From Psococerastis gibbosa (Eukaryota; Arthropoda; Insecta; Psocodea; Psocidae), in the NCBI GenBank assembly GCA_963971405.1, contig OZ020489.1, positions 18,812,290 through 18,876,289 of the forward strand: a DNA stretch of 64,000 nt, read 5' to 3'. The translations under genes were made by a program, and so were the position numbers. Shown here piece after piece: positions 54,901-64,000 of the stretch. Under the pieces are notes generated by a model. That model saw only the letters and a program-made list of their open reading frames with translations, made no database searches and had not been told where the DNA came from. How positions within the stretch are numbered: position 1 is the stretch's first letter; each line of letters begins with the position of its first letter.

Positions 54901-57374
54901 TTACCATGAAATTACTCATTTTTTCTATCTATACTTGATAAATTGGTTCTTTGGCTTACCACTGCCAGTCTTGGCGATGCCAATGATGTCACGCCCACTG
55001 AGTGCAGCTGGAATGGATTGCGACTGGATCGGCGTGGGCTGTGTGTACTCACTCTTTCGAATGGTCTTCATCAGAGCGTCGTCGAAGCCGAAGTGGGCAA
55101 AACTCACCACAGGATGGGGCGGTTGCGGTCCGGTCACCTGAATTCGTTTAACCAAAAGATTTTAAAATAGAAATAGAGTAGAGAATTTAACAGCTTCAAA
55201 AATGCCAAAACCGTCGTTATTTTTAAGTGGCGTAATCGGAAAAGGCAAATTTGATTAAGAAATGCGAAAAGTTTACACACGGTTAGCTATTTTTAGTAAA
55301 CTATGCCTAGTAAAATAGTTAAATGTCTACAGTCTACCAATAAAGACGTTCGGGCGTTGAAGGTGAAAAAAATGAGAATACCAATATCAACAAATCGTTT
55401 AGGGAGATTACTTTGGCTTCTCATCTCATTCGCTGTTACATATACATTACAATACAATTATTCAGAGTCAATTTTTTAAGTTTGGTTTCAATGCTCATCA
55501 TCACGCATTGTGATTTGATAGTATAATTTCTGATCCTAATAGATTAGTGGGTAAAGTACTATTTACTAGCTAGTCTACCTTAATGCCAAGCGTGTTTCGT
55601 AGTTCATCAACTTGAATTGGCGTCAAAACAGAAATGTCCGGATGAATGTTGTAGAAATTCTTCTCAAAATCGACATACTGGATTTGTGAGTGATCTATAG
55701 GCGGCAATGGGTCGATGATCTTGCTTCGCGCCGGAGCTATTGGATTACCGTCATCGTCATATTCCACTTCTACGTCGGAGTCATCGTTTTGGACACCCGC
55801 TTGCGGGTTCTCCTCCATATACCTAGGTATTTTAACAATAACTAGTGGTGCGCGAAACAAAGATATATTGCATAATCTCTGCATCAGAAATGATACCGAA
55901 AAAAATGTCACATTACTTCTAAGCTTCTTATTAATCACTTTTAGCTTTTCTACATAAATTAAATTAACGATGGAACAATAGCAATACCAAATAAGCGCCA
56001 AATATAGCATAAAACTGTAAAACCTGTAATATGACTCTTCATTATCTCCTCCCTCCTTTGTCGCATCCCTCAGCAGCTTTTGCACTAACTTCAGCTGTTT
56101 TCATATCATTCTTAAACTGTGCATCAATGCCTTCCAAAACGAAGGAATAATAGGAACACCAAAATAACATAAAACTGTCAAACCTGTAATATGACTCTTC
56201 ATCATCTTCTCCATCTATGTCATCTCGGATTCCCCTCTTTCCTTTGTCGCCTCTCTCTGCTGCTTCTGCACTAACTTCAGCCTTTTTCATGTCCTTCTTA
56301 AATTCTGCATCAATGCCTTCCATAAACGCATCAAGGGGATCATCGTCTGAGTCTGATTCTGCTTTGGCTGGTTTCATATTTGCTGCCTCATAAGAAGGAC
56401 TTCCAGGGGCTAGAGAAATATTTTTAAATTAAAATTTACCAATTGGAAAGCATTGAAGGTTAAAAACGCTCTCATAAGGCCGACTCCGTCCATGAGTCAG
56501 ATATATTACCAACAATTATTTGGATTTCTACCTCAAGGCTTTAGTTCATAATTCAAAATTCGTCTGTCGGATTTAACAGTTAAGCGGTTGGCCTTCGTCA
56601 AATACTTAATTGAAGCAAAGTTTTTCATTCAGTTTCTCATATGTATTATTAATAAAAATTCACGATAAGAAAATAGATATTTGCTTAGGCGGAAATTCCA
56701 CCAACGTCAATAGTGATAGTAAATGTAGTTTTGACGTGGTAGCAGACATTAAAGACATACTAAAAATGTCTGCTACCACGTCAAAACTACATTGAATATC
56801 ACTATTGACGTTGGTGGAATCCCCGCCCTAGTAAGATTCAACTTAAATTTGAAACAAAATACACGGAACCTCATCGCTTTCTTACATCAATTTGAAATCG
56901 CTACTTGCCTACCTTATATTGCAAAATTTTTGTAAGAACTATTTACGCAGGTAGCCTGAAATAAGAGAGTGAAATCATAACTCAAGCGTCTGGCTCATAG
57001 AATAAATATTTATTTAGCTAGGCTAGATTCAATACAACTTAGCCCTTATGTAGCCTTTACCTACCTGGTATATATTCCAAAGCATTTGCATTGCGTGGAG
57101 CATCATCTTCTTCATCAAAGTACTCCTCTTCCGTCTTGCTTCTCTTTTTTAAGTTTGACCAGTTGTTTTGAGCTGAGAGGGCTGTTTGACTTATGGCCGT
57201 CATAGTTGAGTAGCCCTGTTTACTAAGGCCGGCATTGACACCTCCAGCGGGTTTGAACCCTGCCGTTGGTGGAGGTATAGCTGCTCCAGCATGAGGTGAG
57301 TCCTTTTTAGGCAAAACAAATCCAGAAAATCCAAATCCTCTGGGCAACCCAGACCCGCCTTTGTTAAAGCTCAT
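48832..57374 (-). CDS. DDX42: DEAD-box RNA helicase DDX42, 11 coding exons
   Basis: ATP-dependent RNA helicase linked to the U2 snRNP/SF3b complex in the nucleus. Exons, in transcript order: 57065-57374, 56184-56409, 55579-55822, 54960-55137, 53596-53714, 52863-53091, 51406-51677, 50979-51129, 49776-50002, 49375-49596, 48832-48963. Phases agree throughout and give 769 aa. Motifs: AKTGSGKT (315-322), PTRELSQQ (352-359), TPGR (401-404), DEAD (425-428), SAT (456-458), ATDVAARGLDIP (about 572-583), HRIGRTGR (602-609). The DDX42-specific parts are the N-terminus with [24 protein letters not shown] before the core, WFRKSRFK after it, and the C-terminal KKSRWED. It is shorter than vertebrate DDX42 because the glycine/serine-rich tail is reduced. 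The start codon is the only ATG opening the frame. Confidence 0.96.
48984..49227 (+). mobile_element. SINE-like family S3, copy 3 in DDX42 intron 10
   Basis: Starts TAGTAGTAGTATGGTTGGAC and ends TTGGTAAGGCGGCCGGC; antisense to DDX42. Confidence 0.75.
49375..49596 (-). CDS. DDX42: DDX42 exon 10: post-core segment
   Basis: Residues 653-726: [32 protein letters not shown], a serine/threonine run, then [16 protein letters not shown], all DDX42-specific. Acceptor ATTTCAG, donor CAG|GTACGT. Confidence 0.94.
49776..50002 (-). CDS. DDX42: DDX42 exon 9: motifs V-VI
   Basis: Residues 577-652: [48 protein letters not shown]. Acceptor ATTTTAG, donor CAG|GTAAAT. Confidence 0.95.
50396..50650 (+). mobile_element. 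LINE reverse-transcriptase C-terminal fragment in DDX42 intron 8
   Basis: An 84-codon open frame with [15 protein letters not shown], then [20 protein letters not shown] and [16 protein letters not shown], ending in a stop. This is the typical C-terminal end of a non-LTR ORF. It lies antisense to DDX42. Confidence 0.85.
50846..50940. mobile_element. Dispersed repeat family R1, short fragment
   Basis: About 95 bp matching the 5' part of R1 (GGTGCCTTCTGCATCCTTAT, CCCAACCCCAGGACCAAAGA), close to the DDX42 exon 8 donor. Confidence 0.65.
50979..51129 (-). CDS. DDX42: DDX42 exon 8: motif IV/V region
   Basis: Residues 527-576 plus one base: [39 protein letters not shown]. The donor G|GTGAGT splits an alanine of motif V. 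A dispersed repeat begins within about 45 bp downstream of this donor. Confidence 0.95.
51406..51677 (-). CDS. DDX42: DDX42 exon 7: motif III and start of the second RecA domain
   Basis: Residues 436-526: [46 protein letters not shown] and LLIFVTKK. Acceptor TTTTCAG, donor AAG|GTAAGT. Confidence 0.95.
52863..53091 (-). CDS. DDX42: DDX42 exon 6: motif Ib and the DEAD box
   Basis: Residues 360-435 plus one base. Contains [24 protein letters not shown] and [15 protein letters not shown]. Acceptor TTTTTTAG, donor G|GTGAGT. Confidence 0.95.
53596..53714 (-). CDS. DDX42: DDX42 exon 5: Walker A end and motif Ia
   Basis: Residues 320-359: [18 protein letters not shown], then [18 protein letters not shown]. 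Acceptor TTTAAG|GT follows a weak pyrimidine tract; donor CAG|GTGATT. Confidence 0.94.
54844..54864 (+). repeat. 21-bp poly-C run in DDX42 intron 4
   Basis: Longest G/C homopolymer in the window, 22 bp after CAGTGGCGTCACGTG (54823), which looks like a hAT-type MITE terminus. No partner terminus found. Confidence 0.85.
54960..55137 (-). CDS. DDX42: DDX42 exon 4: Q motif and Walker A start
   Basis: Residues 261-319 plus one base. Contains [20 protein letters not shown], the Q-motif PTPIQSQ and IGIAKTGSG. The donor G|GTAAGC splits the Walker A glycine codon just before the catalytic lysine. Confidence 0.95.
55579..55822 (-). CDS. DDX42: DDX42 exon 3: linker before the helicase core
   Basis: One base plus residues 180-260. 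Reads [16 protein letters not shown], an acidic stretch, [20 protein letters not shown] and ends at NTLGIK. Acceptor ACCTAG, donor AAG|GTAGAC. Confidence 0.94.
55975..56136 (-). pseudogene. Decayed tandem duplicate of the 3' part of DDX42 exon 2
   Basis: Copies the [20 protein letters not shown] codons (as [20 protein letters not shown]), then the DEESYYR end and about 40 bp of intron after the donor. The offset from the true exon is about 188 bp. A deletion in the [12 protein letters not shown] part puts a TAA in frame, and no AG acceptor stands at its 5' edge, so it looks non-coding although the donor-like TATTACAG|GTTT is kept. Confidence 0.85.
56184..56409 (-). CDS. DDX42: DDX42 exon 2: DPLDAFM region
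   Basis: Residues 104-178 plus two bases. Contains [20 protein letters not shown] and [17 protein letters not shown], matching DDX42 upstream of the helicase core. Acceptor TTTCTCTAG, donor AG|GTTTGA. Its 3' part and the start of the following intron are tandemly copied in intron 2. Confidence 0.93.
56695..56830. mobile_element. Palindromic foldback element F1, full length, in DDX42 intron 1
   Basis: Left arm GGCGGAAATTCCACCAACG to TTGACGTGGTAGCAGACATT, loop AAAGACATACTAAA, right arm the reverse complement. Arms about 60 bp. Confidence 0.88.
57065..57374 (-). CDS. DDX42: DDX42 exon 1: start and N-terminal region
   Basis: Residues 1-103 plus one base. Begins [19 protein letters not shown], proline/glycine-rich, with an acidic patch [14 protein letters not shown]. 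Donor G|GTAGGT. Confidence 0.93.
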
Positions 57375-57721
57375 GGTAAGGACTGTCTAATAAGTAATGG
57401 CAACTCCTAAAATATTTTACTGAACGAAGGAACACACAGGATACAGACGGCAGAAAAAATAATTAGAGGGTCACTATCAGCAAAGCTAAAAAAATTCAAA
57501 TATAAATTTAATATTTACATTTTTAATTAATTACAAAAGCGCCATTTTGTATTTTAGGTAATGATGTCACCGCGCACCCTGGGGGATGAAAGTTGAAATA
57601 ATATTCTGCTGACACGAAAAGGCGCGTAATACTTTTAAGATCCAAAAAAGTTGGATTACATATTTTGTTATTTCATTCCTTCATTATATTTTTTTGTTAT
57701 TTCAGTCACCTATTTTGCAAT

Positions 57722-57978
57722 GGCGGCAATTCCACCGGCGAATTTACTTCATTTGTGATTTTTCGTTTGTTTTGTTTTAAGGAGACTATTATGTAGATAC
57801 TTAACTTATCTATTATAAATTAAGTTATAATATTATGGTAGAGACTTATTAATGATGTCTGCTACCATATTATAACTTAATTTATAATAGATAAGTAGAT
57901 ATCTACATAATAGTCTCCTTAAAACAAAACAAACAAAAAATCACAAATGAAGTAAAATCGCAGGTGGAATTGCCGCCT
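57722..57978. mobile_element. Long AT-rich foldback F3, copy 2
   Basis: Left terminus GGCGGCAATTCCACC and right GGTGGAATTGCCGCC are perfect inverted repeats. The arms are as in copy 1, and the loop includes ATGATGTCTGCTACCAT. Confidence 0.87.
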
Positions 57979-58281
57979 TTTGCCGTAGGCCTATTACCAT
58001 TTATTAATCAATTTTTTTGTTATATTAATGTTTTTGTTTCAAAATTGTTCATCGGGTAACTTACCATATCGAATGGTTGGGTTATCGCGATTTCATAATA
58101 TATAATTCACCCTGAAATTTGGAAAGTGCCACAATATGCCGAATGAAACAATTAGATACTGTAAACAGTAACTGAGCCTGCAATCCATTCTTCCTCATAG
58201 ATATACTGTCCGTAATATTGGTACATGTTACATTAGTTAAGATACAATGAGCAATTTACAAATTGACTCTAAAAAAGGCAT

Positions 58282-58311
58282 ATGAATGAATGAATGAATG
58301 AATGAATGAAA
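58282..58311 (+). repeat. (ATGA)n microsatellite
   Basis: About seven ATGA units, directly followed by AAAACGTC. Confidence 0.9.
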
Positions 58312-59827
58312 AACGTCTTTATATTAGGCGAGCTTTAGCCCCGAAGGGCTAGGTACTCTACCAGTTAACCTATATGGCATATTATAACCTATATTATCAA
58401 TTATCATCCCCCTTCATTAAAAAAAACAAAAACAAAAAAAAAACACTAAATGGCTTTGCTCAGAACTGGAAAAGATTAATAAGATTTATTGCAATCATTA
58501 CTATATACCTAGGCTATCCTCATTGAAAACATGACAGGTGCCACAGTAATTTTTATATTAAAAAATAGCCTACATTCGATTCGAGAGGAAAGGATTCTCT
58601 GACTATAAATACAACTATATTTATTAAACATTGTCTTAAGCATTTGTATTCAACATGTATGAAAACAATTCAGCTTCATAATTTGTGGATCCAGTCCACC
58701 TTTAAGTTTTTGAAACTGAACAGGCATATAATATCCGCACTCATCTAATTAAACAATAACACCCTGTATAGTCTAAGTACAAATATATGCTTTGAAATAA
58801 ACCATTTCAAGTTTTCTTCGGGGCTTCGTTAGGAAATGGCGATACATATGTGTGGGCACTTTGGAATGTGTATTATTTTTCAGTGTTTGTGGGCCTGCCG
58901 GAAACTAAATTAGGCATCGTACCTAAACAGCATAGCAATATTTTGCTGGGTACAAATAAATTAGGTACTTTGTGGCTGTGCATTATCATAGTAATAGCAT
59001 GCTGTACAAAATATACATTACAATTGTAGGCCTATTGCATATAACTAGACTTAAATTTATATCGTCGTAGGCTACCCTCATTTTTACTGATGTTTAGCTA
59101 TAGCTCTCAGGTACTTATTTAAGAAAAGGTTCCCCAGTGGTAACTTCTTATAGGTAGTGCAATTAGGTACGGTAGGTAGATCAGATAGGCCTATTTAAAT
59201 CAACAACCAAACTTATATGGTTCACTGTTATTAACTTTACTTTAATGAAACCCAGCGCCATTGCTTTGTATGCCCCTTGAACATAGCAATACTGAAACGT
59301 CAAATAACAACATTCCGCCAAAAAGATCGTATATGAAAACCTTTCATGTAAATTAAATCCGTCAAAACTGCATTATGCACAGCATGCCGGTTTACTGCTA
59401 ACGTTTTTGTCATCATTTTTCAATCCACGAAGACAACTTGAAAGAAGCTTGTTTTAAAAACGTTTTGATTTGTTCTATTGCAGGCTATTTTGAATAGGGT
59501 AACCATCAGTTAAATTTAAATATACTACAAAACATTTAGGTACCGTACAGTACACGAACGTCATTGGTATTTTCAACAAGTAATATCTATTTAAGTTACG
59601 GTTTTAATAGGTACCGTAGTTTAATTGTTCAAAATTATCAAATTAAGCTTTGTTTGTTTCGGTTGGTGTTTGTCTTTTCTGTTGCCTAAACCTAAGAAAT
59701 CTGTGGTATACAATATAGTGAATGTTTGATATTAGGCCTATTACTATTGTAGCCCATCAATATCGTATAGTATGATAGGCCGACAGGGTATTTTACCATA
59801 CCGCGCCTGATTTTATAAAATTTTATA

Positions 59828-59865
59828 ATGTATAAATGTATATATGTATATATGTATATATGTAG
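59828..59865 (+). repeat. Alternating TATATG tract
   Basis: Repeated TGTATATA units. Confidence 0.85.
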
Positions 59866-61714
59866 GTGAGTATGATGCTCGTGTTTTGTAATAACTAAAA
59901 ACTCGGAATGATCCCGGCTACGGTTTACAATAATGTAGAATTTTTCATAAAATGTTAAAGTTCTACTTGTGAAATAATTACAAGTAGAGTCATATTTATC
60001 CCAGCATATGATGCGTAGGCTATAGGTAGGTGAAAATACCTCCTGGGGGCGAAAATGAGTTTGGAAGACATTTCACGTGCAACAGTTGTACATGCGAAAG
60101 GTTGGCTACTGTCAGCTCGGTTCAATTGTTTAAGCAACCTCTTCGGACTAAGGTACCTATTTAAATTTCTAGAAAGACGGGGGTAACTAAAAACTGACGA
60201 AAATAACTTATGCATAAAAAAGTCACGGCAATTAATTTAGGCATACTCGTACATCATTTCGTATTTGTTTTGTTTACATAGAATTCAATCTCCATTTAGT
60301 TTGCCTATACTGTACATACTGTATGTGAATACAGTTGATGCCAACTAAAGCCATGTGTGCGATGTTTTATATGTATGTGATACAGTATATACCAAATCAC
60401 AATTATCTATGTAGATGCCATACAGTACACAATACGCTCTTTTCAACAACCTATAATTCAATTTCCTATAAGTTAATCAAACAATTTGAAACTTCCGTCT
60501 CATATTTTATATATTCATCCCTTTTCAAGAATAGCAGATAGTAACAGTTTTCAAATCCAACAGTCAACAATAACAACAATCGCTTAGTAGCTATATTTTA
60601 TAACATATTTATAAGTGTTCTAACTTCTAACTTACAGCTTATTTACAAAAAACATGATCATAAATTATCATAAATTGCCTACATCTTTATATAAATATAT
60701 GTACACACAATATTTTTAATGAATTGCTTCGAGGCGTGTTATTTTATTATTGGCCAATAGTTTTGTTCCTTACGGCTAATTTTAGTTTCTAACATTTCAG
60801 CATGATAACATACTATTGTATACTTGCATGCATGCTACAAACATTGAACATTCATCGTAAATTGTAATGGCCTATATGGTACGCGCAACTTTGCGAAATG
60901 AGAGCTCAGTTATATTAAAACTAGGTTCAAATCATTAAGGGACGGCTTTCGTCGAAAATCGAACGTAAACCGGTATGGTGAAAAAATTGTAGGAACTGAA
61001 ACGGCAGCACTTGTACTATACAGATGAAGAAAATGTTTGATTCAAAACGAAATAGAAAGTTCATGACTCCTCGTAACAATCTAGCGCAGTACAGAGTGTA
61101 GGACTGTATGTGAATCGGATTAAAAGGAAAAAATCAAAGCAAGACTATAACGGGTTTCTTTCAGAAATGTCAAAATTTTGCGAAAATTCCACGCATTTCA
61201 AAGTAGCATCGAGATGATGCTTCGTTTAGATCAATATTACAGAGTCGATTAAAGAGGCGCAACATCTGATAGACAAGGATGTTAAATGTTCTTCTGAAAG
61301 GCTATTTTATGATGTTATGTACGCAATTTTGATAGGTAACGTATGTATGCAAAGTCAAATTAGGAATGGTGGTACCGGTAGGGTTATTTCTAATACTGAA
61401 ACCAACAGACCAACAGGCGTTTGTTCCGGTTTTTTCCGGCTTACCAATAACCAACTTTGGGCACAAGACTATAGGTACTGTAGCTCAAACATTAAAAAAA
61501 TGTCAATAGGTTGATCGTAAAAAATTTCAGAGTGATTAATACGGTTCACGGTATAAAAATGATAATATACGTTATACAAATACTTTTATAAATTGTTTTA
61601 AAATAAACCGCTGTTTGGGCTTAGTCAATCACCATCACACATAAAAATTGTTGCGCTATACGATGTAGTTTTATTCAATGCTGCTGCTGAATAAGCATAT
61701 ATAATGTGTAGCCC

Positions 61715-62049
61715 CAGTGGCGGAGCGTGGGATAATTGCGAGTGTAATGCTTGCAAATATTTATTTAAGTTAAAAGAAGAAGATAAAAACACGCATGATT
61801 TTATGTAGTATGTTCTACCGTACCTTCTTAAAAAGTAAACATTTGAAAACATAAAAGAAAATATTTGAATTCTAACGTGACGAGATTCTTAATTTTCTTA
61901 GACTGCGTTGATAACATCATGCCCATACAATCTTATTTGCTCGCGGCTACCCATATACTCGTATTTCAACGAAAGCTCATAATACATTCTAATTATTTGT
62001 TGGGTGAAATGCAGTATTGCCCACGCCTTACATGCACGCTCCGCCACTG
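61715..62049. mobile_element. hAT-like MITE with 7/8 matching target duplication
   Basis: Termini CAGTGGCGGAGCGTG and CACGCTCCGCCACTG; flanks TGTAGCCC and TGTAGGCC. Confidence 0.83.
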
Positions 62050-62686
62050 TGTAGGCCAAGGCCGTAGCCAGGATTTTTTTCGGGGGGGGGGGGTTGTTTA
62101 GAAATCTCATTGGATATTACAGAGTGGTTTTTATTTTTCCTCTCAAAATCCGATAGTATCAAGCCATTTCATTTCGGGGGGGGGGGGGGGGTTGAACCCC
62201 CATGAACGCTGCCCTATATTTAATCAATTCGGCAAAACTTACCACCACCTCACAATCTACCTCGTCTTCTCGGCAATAGTATTGTCGTCAAACCCACAAT
62301 CCATTTTTTTTTTAAATACCTTCATACACAACTATAACTTTCTATCAGTCATCCCAACAATCAATTACTTTACCAACACCCTGAAATACAAGCCATAACA
62401 AACTGTGTTAGACGGTCCTTGGGCAACCTTGTTGCCCAGTGCGCTCCTAATAACTATATTTGCCAAACCATCACCACCACCTATCACAAACCTCCACCTA
62501 ACGGCGCATGTCCGTAAGGATCTCGCGCCTTAAAATGAAAAAAAAATAAAATATTATTATTCAAGTGCTCTATTTTGCCTTGTAGCAGCAGTTGATGTGT
62601 TCACAATACCAATTACCTTAGGTCCCATCGCAATACTCAATAAACCGCAGACTAGAAACTTCAGTTAAACCGATTCTAAGGACATT

Positions 62687-62692
62687 TTTATT
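62687..62692 (-). promoter_or_regulatory. Candidate polyadenylation signal of the calmodulin-like gene
   Basis: TTTATT on plus, AATAAA on the gene strand, 229 nt after the stop codon. Confidence 0.4.
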
Positions 62693-62920
62693 TCAAGCAT
62701 CTTAAGAAGTCACAACAAATTTGAGCCATTCGTATGCACGATGAGCAACATACAGTATAGAACCATATGCAGCGTTTCGTTTTTATAAATTTTTAATCTT
62801 GCCATTGTTCAGCAGCAACAACCAAGTGCAATTATTTCCAGGAGTAAAATTTCCTACAAAATTCCCAACTTGAACACGCTCCCCCGTGGATTGTCGAATT
62901 TCCCTCTATGTCTACTCAAT

Positions 62921-62952
62921 TTAGTTCTTCGATGTCAGAATCGTTACAAACT
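62921..62952 (-). CDS. Calmodulin-like, last exon (10 codons and stop)
   Basis: 32-nt exon: [10 protein letters not shown], with E split, then TAA at 62921-62923. The acceptor is TTATTGCAG. The exact phase fit and the calmodulin-like ending support it despite the short length. Confidence 0.82.
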
Positions 62953-63293
62953 CTGCAATAAAATAACAAAATGTAAGTATTTTCTAGAGATAAACGGTAC
63001 GGTACGGAAATATGTTCCACCATATTGATCATATTATGCTGTTGGGTACATTTGGAGGAGTAGGTATATTTTCCACAAAAGTAAATTATGCAATGCTTAA
63101 ATTGACAAACCCATCCATTACAGTTAGTGATATTGCTTATTTACCGTTATAGTTGACCATGCCATCTCCATCTAGATCTGCTTCCTTTATCATATCGTCC
63201 ACTTCTTCATCCGAGAGTTTCTCCCCCAGATTTGTCATTACATGACGCAGTTCGATTGATGAAATTAGACCGTCATTGTTTTTATCGAAGACT
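62921..63293 (-). CDS. Calmodulin-like protein, last two coding exons (5' part not in window)
   Basis: Exons 63145-63293 and 62921-62952, joined by a 192-bp intron, encode the C-terminal lobe of a calmodulin-type Ca2+ sensor. Loop III is [12 protein letters not shown] and loop IV is [12 protein letters not shown]; both keep the 1-3-5-12 ligands. The final glutamate of loop IV is split by the intron. The linker [20 protein letters not shown] is near-canonical calmodulin, but the C-terminus is VTILTSKN instead of VTMMTSK and several loop residues differ, so a calmodulin paralogue or troponin-C-like relative fits better than the main calmodulin gene. The exon at 63293 starts in phase 2, so more exons must lie upstream; I see none up to 64000. 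Confidence 0.88.
63145..63293 (-). CDS. Calmodulin-like, penultimate exon (EF-hands 3 and 4)
   Basis: One base, 49 codons from VFDKNNDG to MVNYN, and one base. Acceptor TTTTGCAG, donor G|GTAAAT. Confidence 0.88.
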
Positions 63294-63544
63294 CTGCAAA
63301 ACATAAAAGTCATAAGTGAATAATCATAATGGATGTTTAGATTGAAATCTGCTAGAAGTAGCAGCGTAGGCTAATGGAGCAAATTCACCAAGTGCAATAG
63401 GTGCCTGCTTAACATAATGTATATTTTCTTTGTCAGCGCTAAAGAGGATATGTGACGTAGATATTGGTCACTCCCGGGTCATGCAAAAATCAGTCAGTTC
63501 CTATATCTTTAGTTTATTTACTGTAAGCTATAAGGATTTTATCT

Positions 63545-64000
63545 ATGGAAGTTGATCTCCTTCTTTCAATGCCTCTTCTATCGAGAATTGGCGACTGTCA
63601 TGGCTATTTGGACCTTGGAGACTACTTCTCTGAAAAGGGAAGTCGTGTTGTTGCCAAAAAAACATTGCCTCAGGTTTTTCAACCAGGATGTACTTCTTCT
63701 GCCGGGAGCCCTCTGTCATTCTAAATTCCTTTGGATTATTACATGCAGAAGGCGATGCTTTTCGTTCCTCATGACATGGCCGAAGCATGTTAGTTTCTTA
63801 ACCGACAGCAGCAACTCGGCTACTGTATCTATTCGCCCCATGACCTCAGCATGACGCGATCTCTCCAGGAGTCCAGGATATGCGCAGCATTCGTCTGTAT
63901 ATATGCCTACCCATATTTTAAATGCACTGATTCTGTTCTCCATAGCTTGTGTCAAAGTCAATCCCGCCATACAATATAGAACGATTGGGAACACATAACA
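63545..64000 (-). mobile_element. LINE reverse-transcriptase C-terminal fragment running off the window end
   Basis: The reverse strand reads ENRISAFKIWVGIYTDECC, LLERSRHAEVMGRIDTV and KKLTCFGHVMRNEKHRLL, then, in another frame, ILVEKPEAMFFWQQHDFPF. These are non-LTR post-RT motifs. Same family as the copy at 29370-29570. It lies just upstream of the calmodulin-like exons. Confidence 0.85.

Larger units (their letters stand above)
57375..62920. other. DDX42 5' flank to the calmodulin-like 3' end, no gene seen
   Basis: Contains a long AT-rich foldback (57722-57978), an ATGA microsatellite (58282-58311), an alternating TATATG tract (59828-59865) and a hAT-like MITE (61715-62049). Four of the ten TAGGCCTA octamers are here. 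No conserved reading frame. Confidence 0.6.

Overview
The window is animal genomic DNA, almost certainly arthropod. It carries an ecdysone receptor, an arthropod moulting-hormone nuclear receptor, split into GT-AG exons, and it is AT-rich with dense short interspersed repeats. I cannot place the species more precisely from sequence alone; insect or crustacean are both possible. About 8% of the window is protein coding.

Layout. Positions 1-18720 hold no gene I can support, only SINEs, MITEs, LINE tails and microsatellites. 18721-36972 (+) is EcR: one A-isoform-type first coding exon, a 10.6 kb intron, a single exon with both zinc fingers, then five hinge/ligand-binding exons. 36973-46215 is its 3' flank and an intergenic stretch with foldback elements. 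46216-47496 (+) is an uninterrupted reading frame for a TRMT10C/MRPP1-type mitochondrial tRNA methyltransferase and RNase P subunit. 48832-57374 (-) is a complete 11-exon DDX42 DEAD-box helicase; all splice phases were checked and agree, giving 769 aa. 57375-62920 is repeat-rich and gene-free. 62921-63293 (-) holds the last two coding exons of a calmodulin-like gene whose earlier exons I could not find before the window ends; the final 450 bp is a LINE reverse-transcriptase tail.

The four genes are not a functional unit: a hormone-regulated transcription factor, a mitochondrial RNA enzyme, a nuclear spliceosome-associated helicase and a Ca2+ sensor. The notable biology is in the non-coding DNA. 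(1) Both multi-exon genes carry a decayed partial copy of one of their own exons in an adjacent intron; the EcR copy was later split by an insertion flanked by a 10-bp target-site-like duplication. (2) A set of foldback elements share a terminal motif (about TTAGGCGNNNATTCCA) but have unrelated palindromic arms, including two near-identical palindrome-inside-palindrome composites. (3) A PIF/Harbinger-like relic lies in EcR intron 1. (4) Several hAT-like MITEs have recognisable 8-bp target duplications, and some carry long G or C runs. (5) The palindromic octamer TAGGCCTA occurs at least ten times, where about one would be expected.
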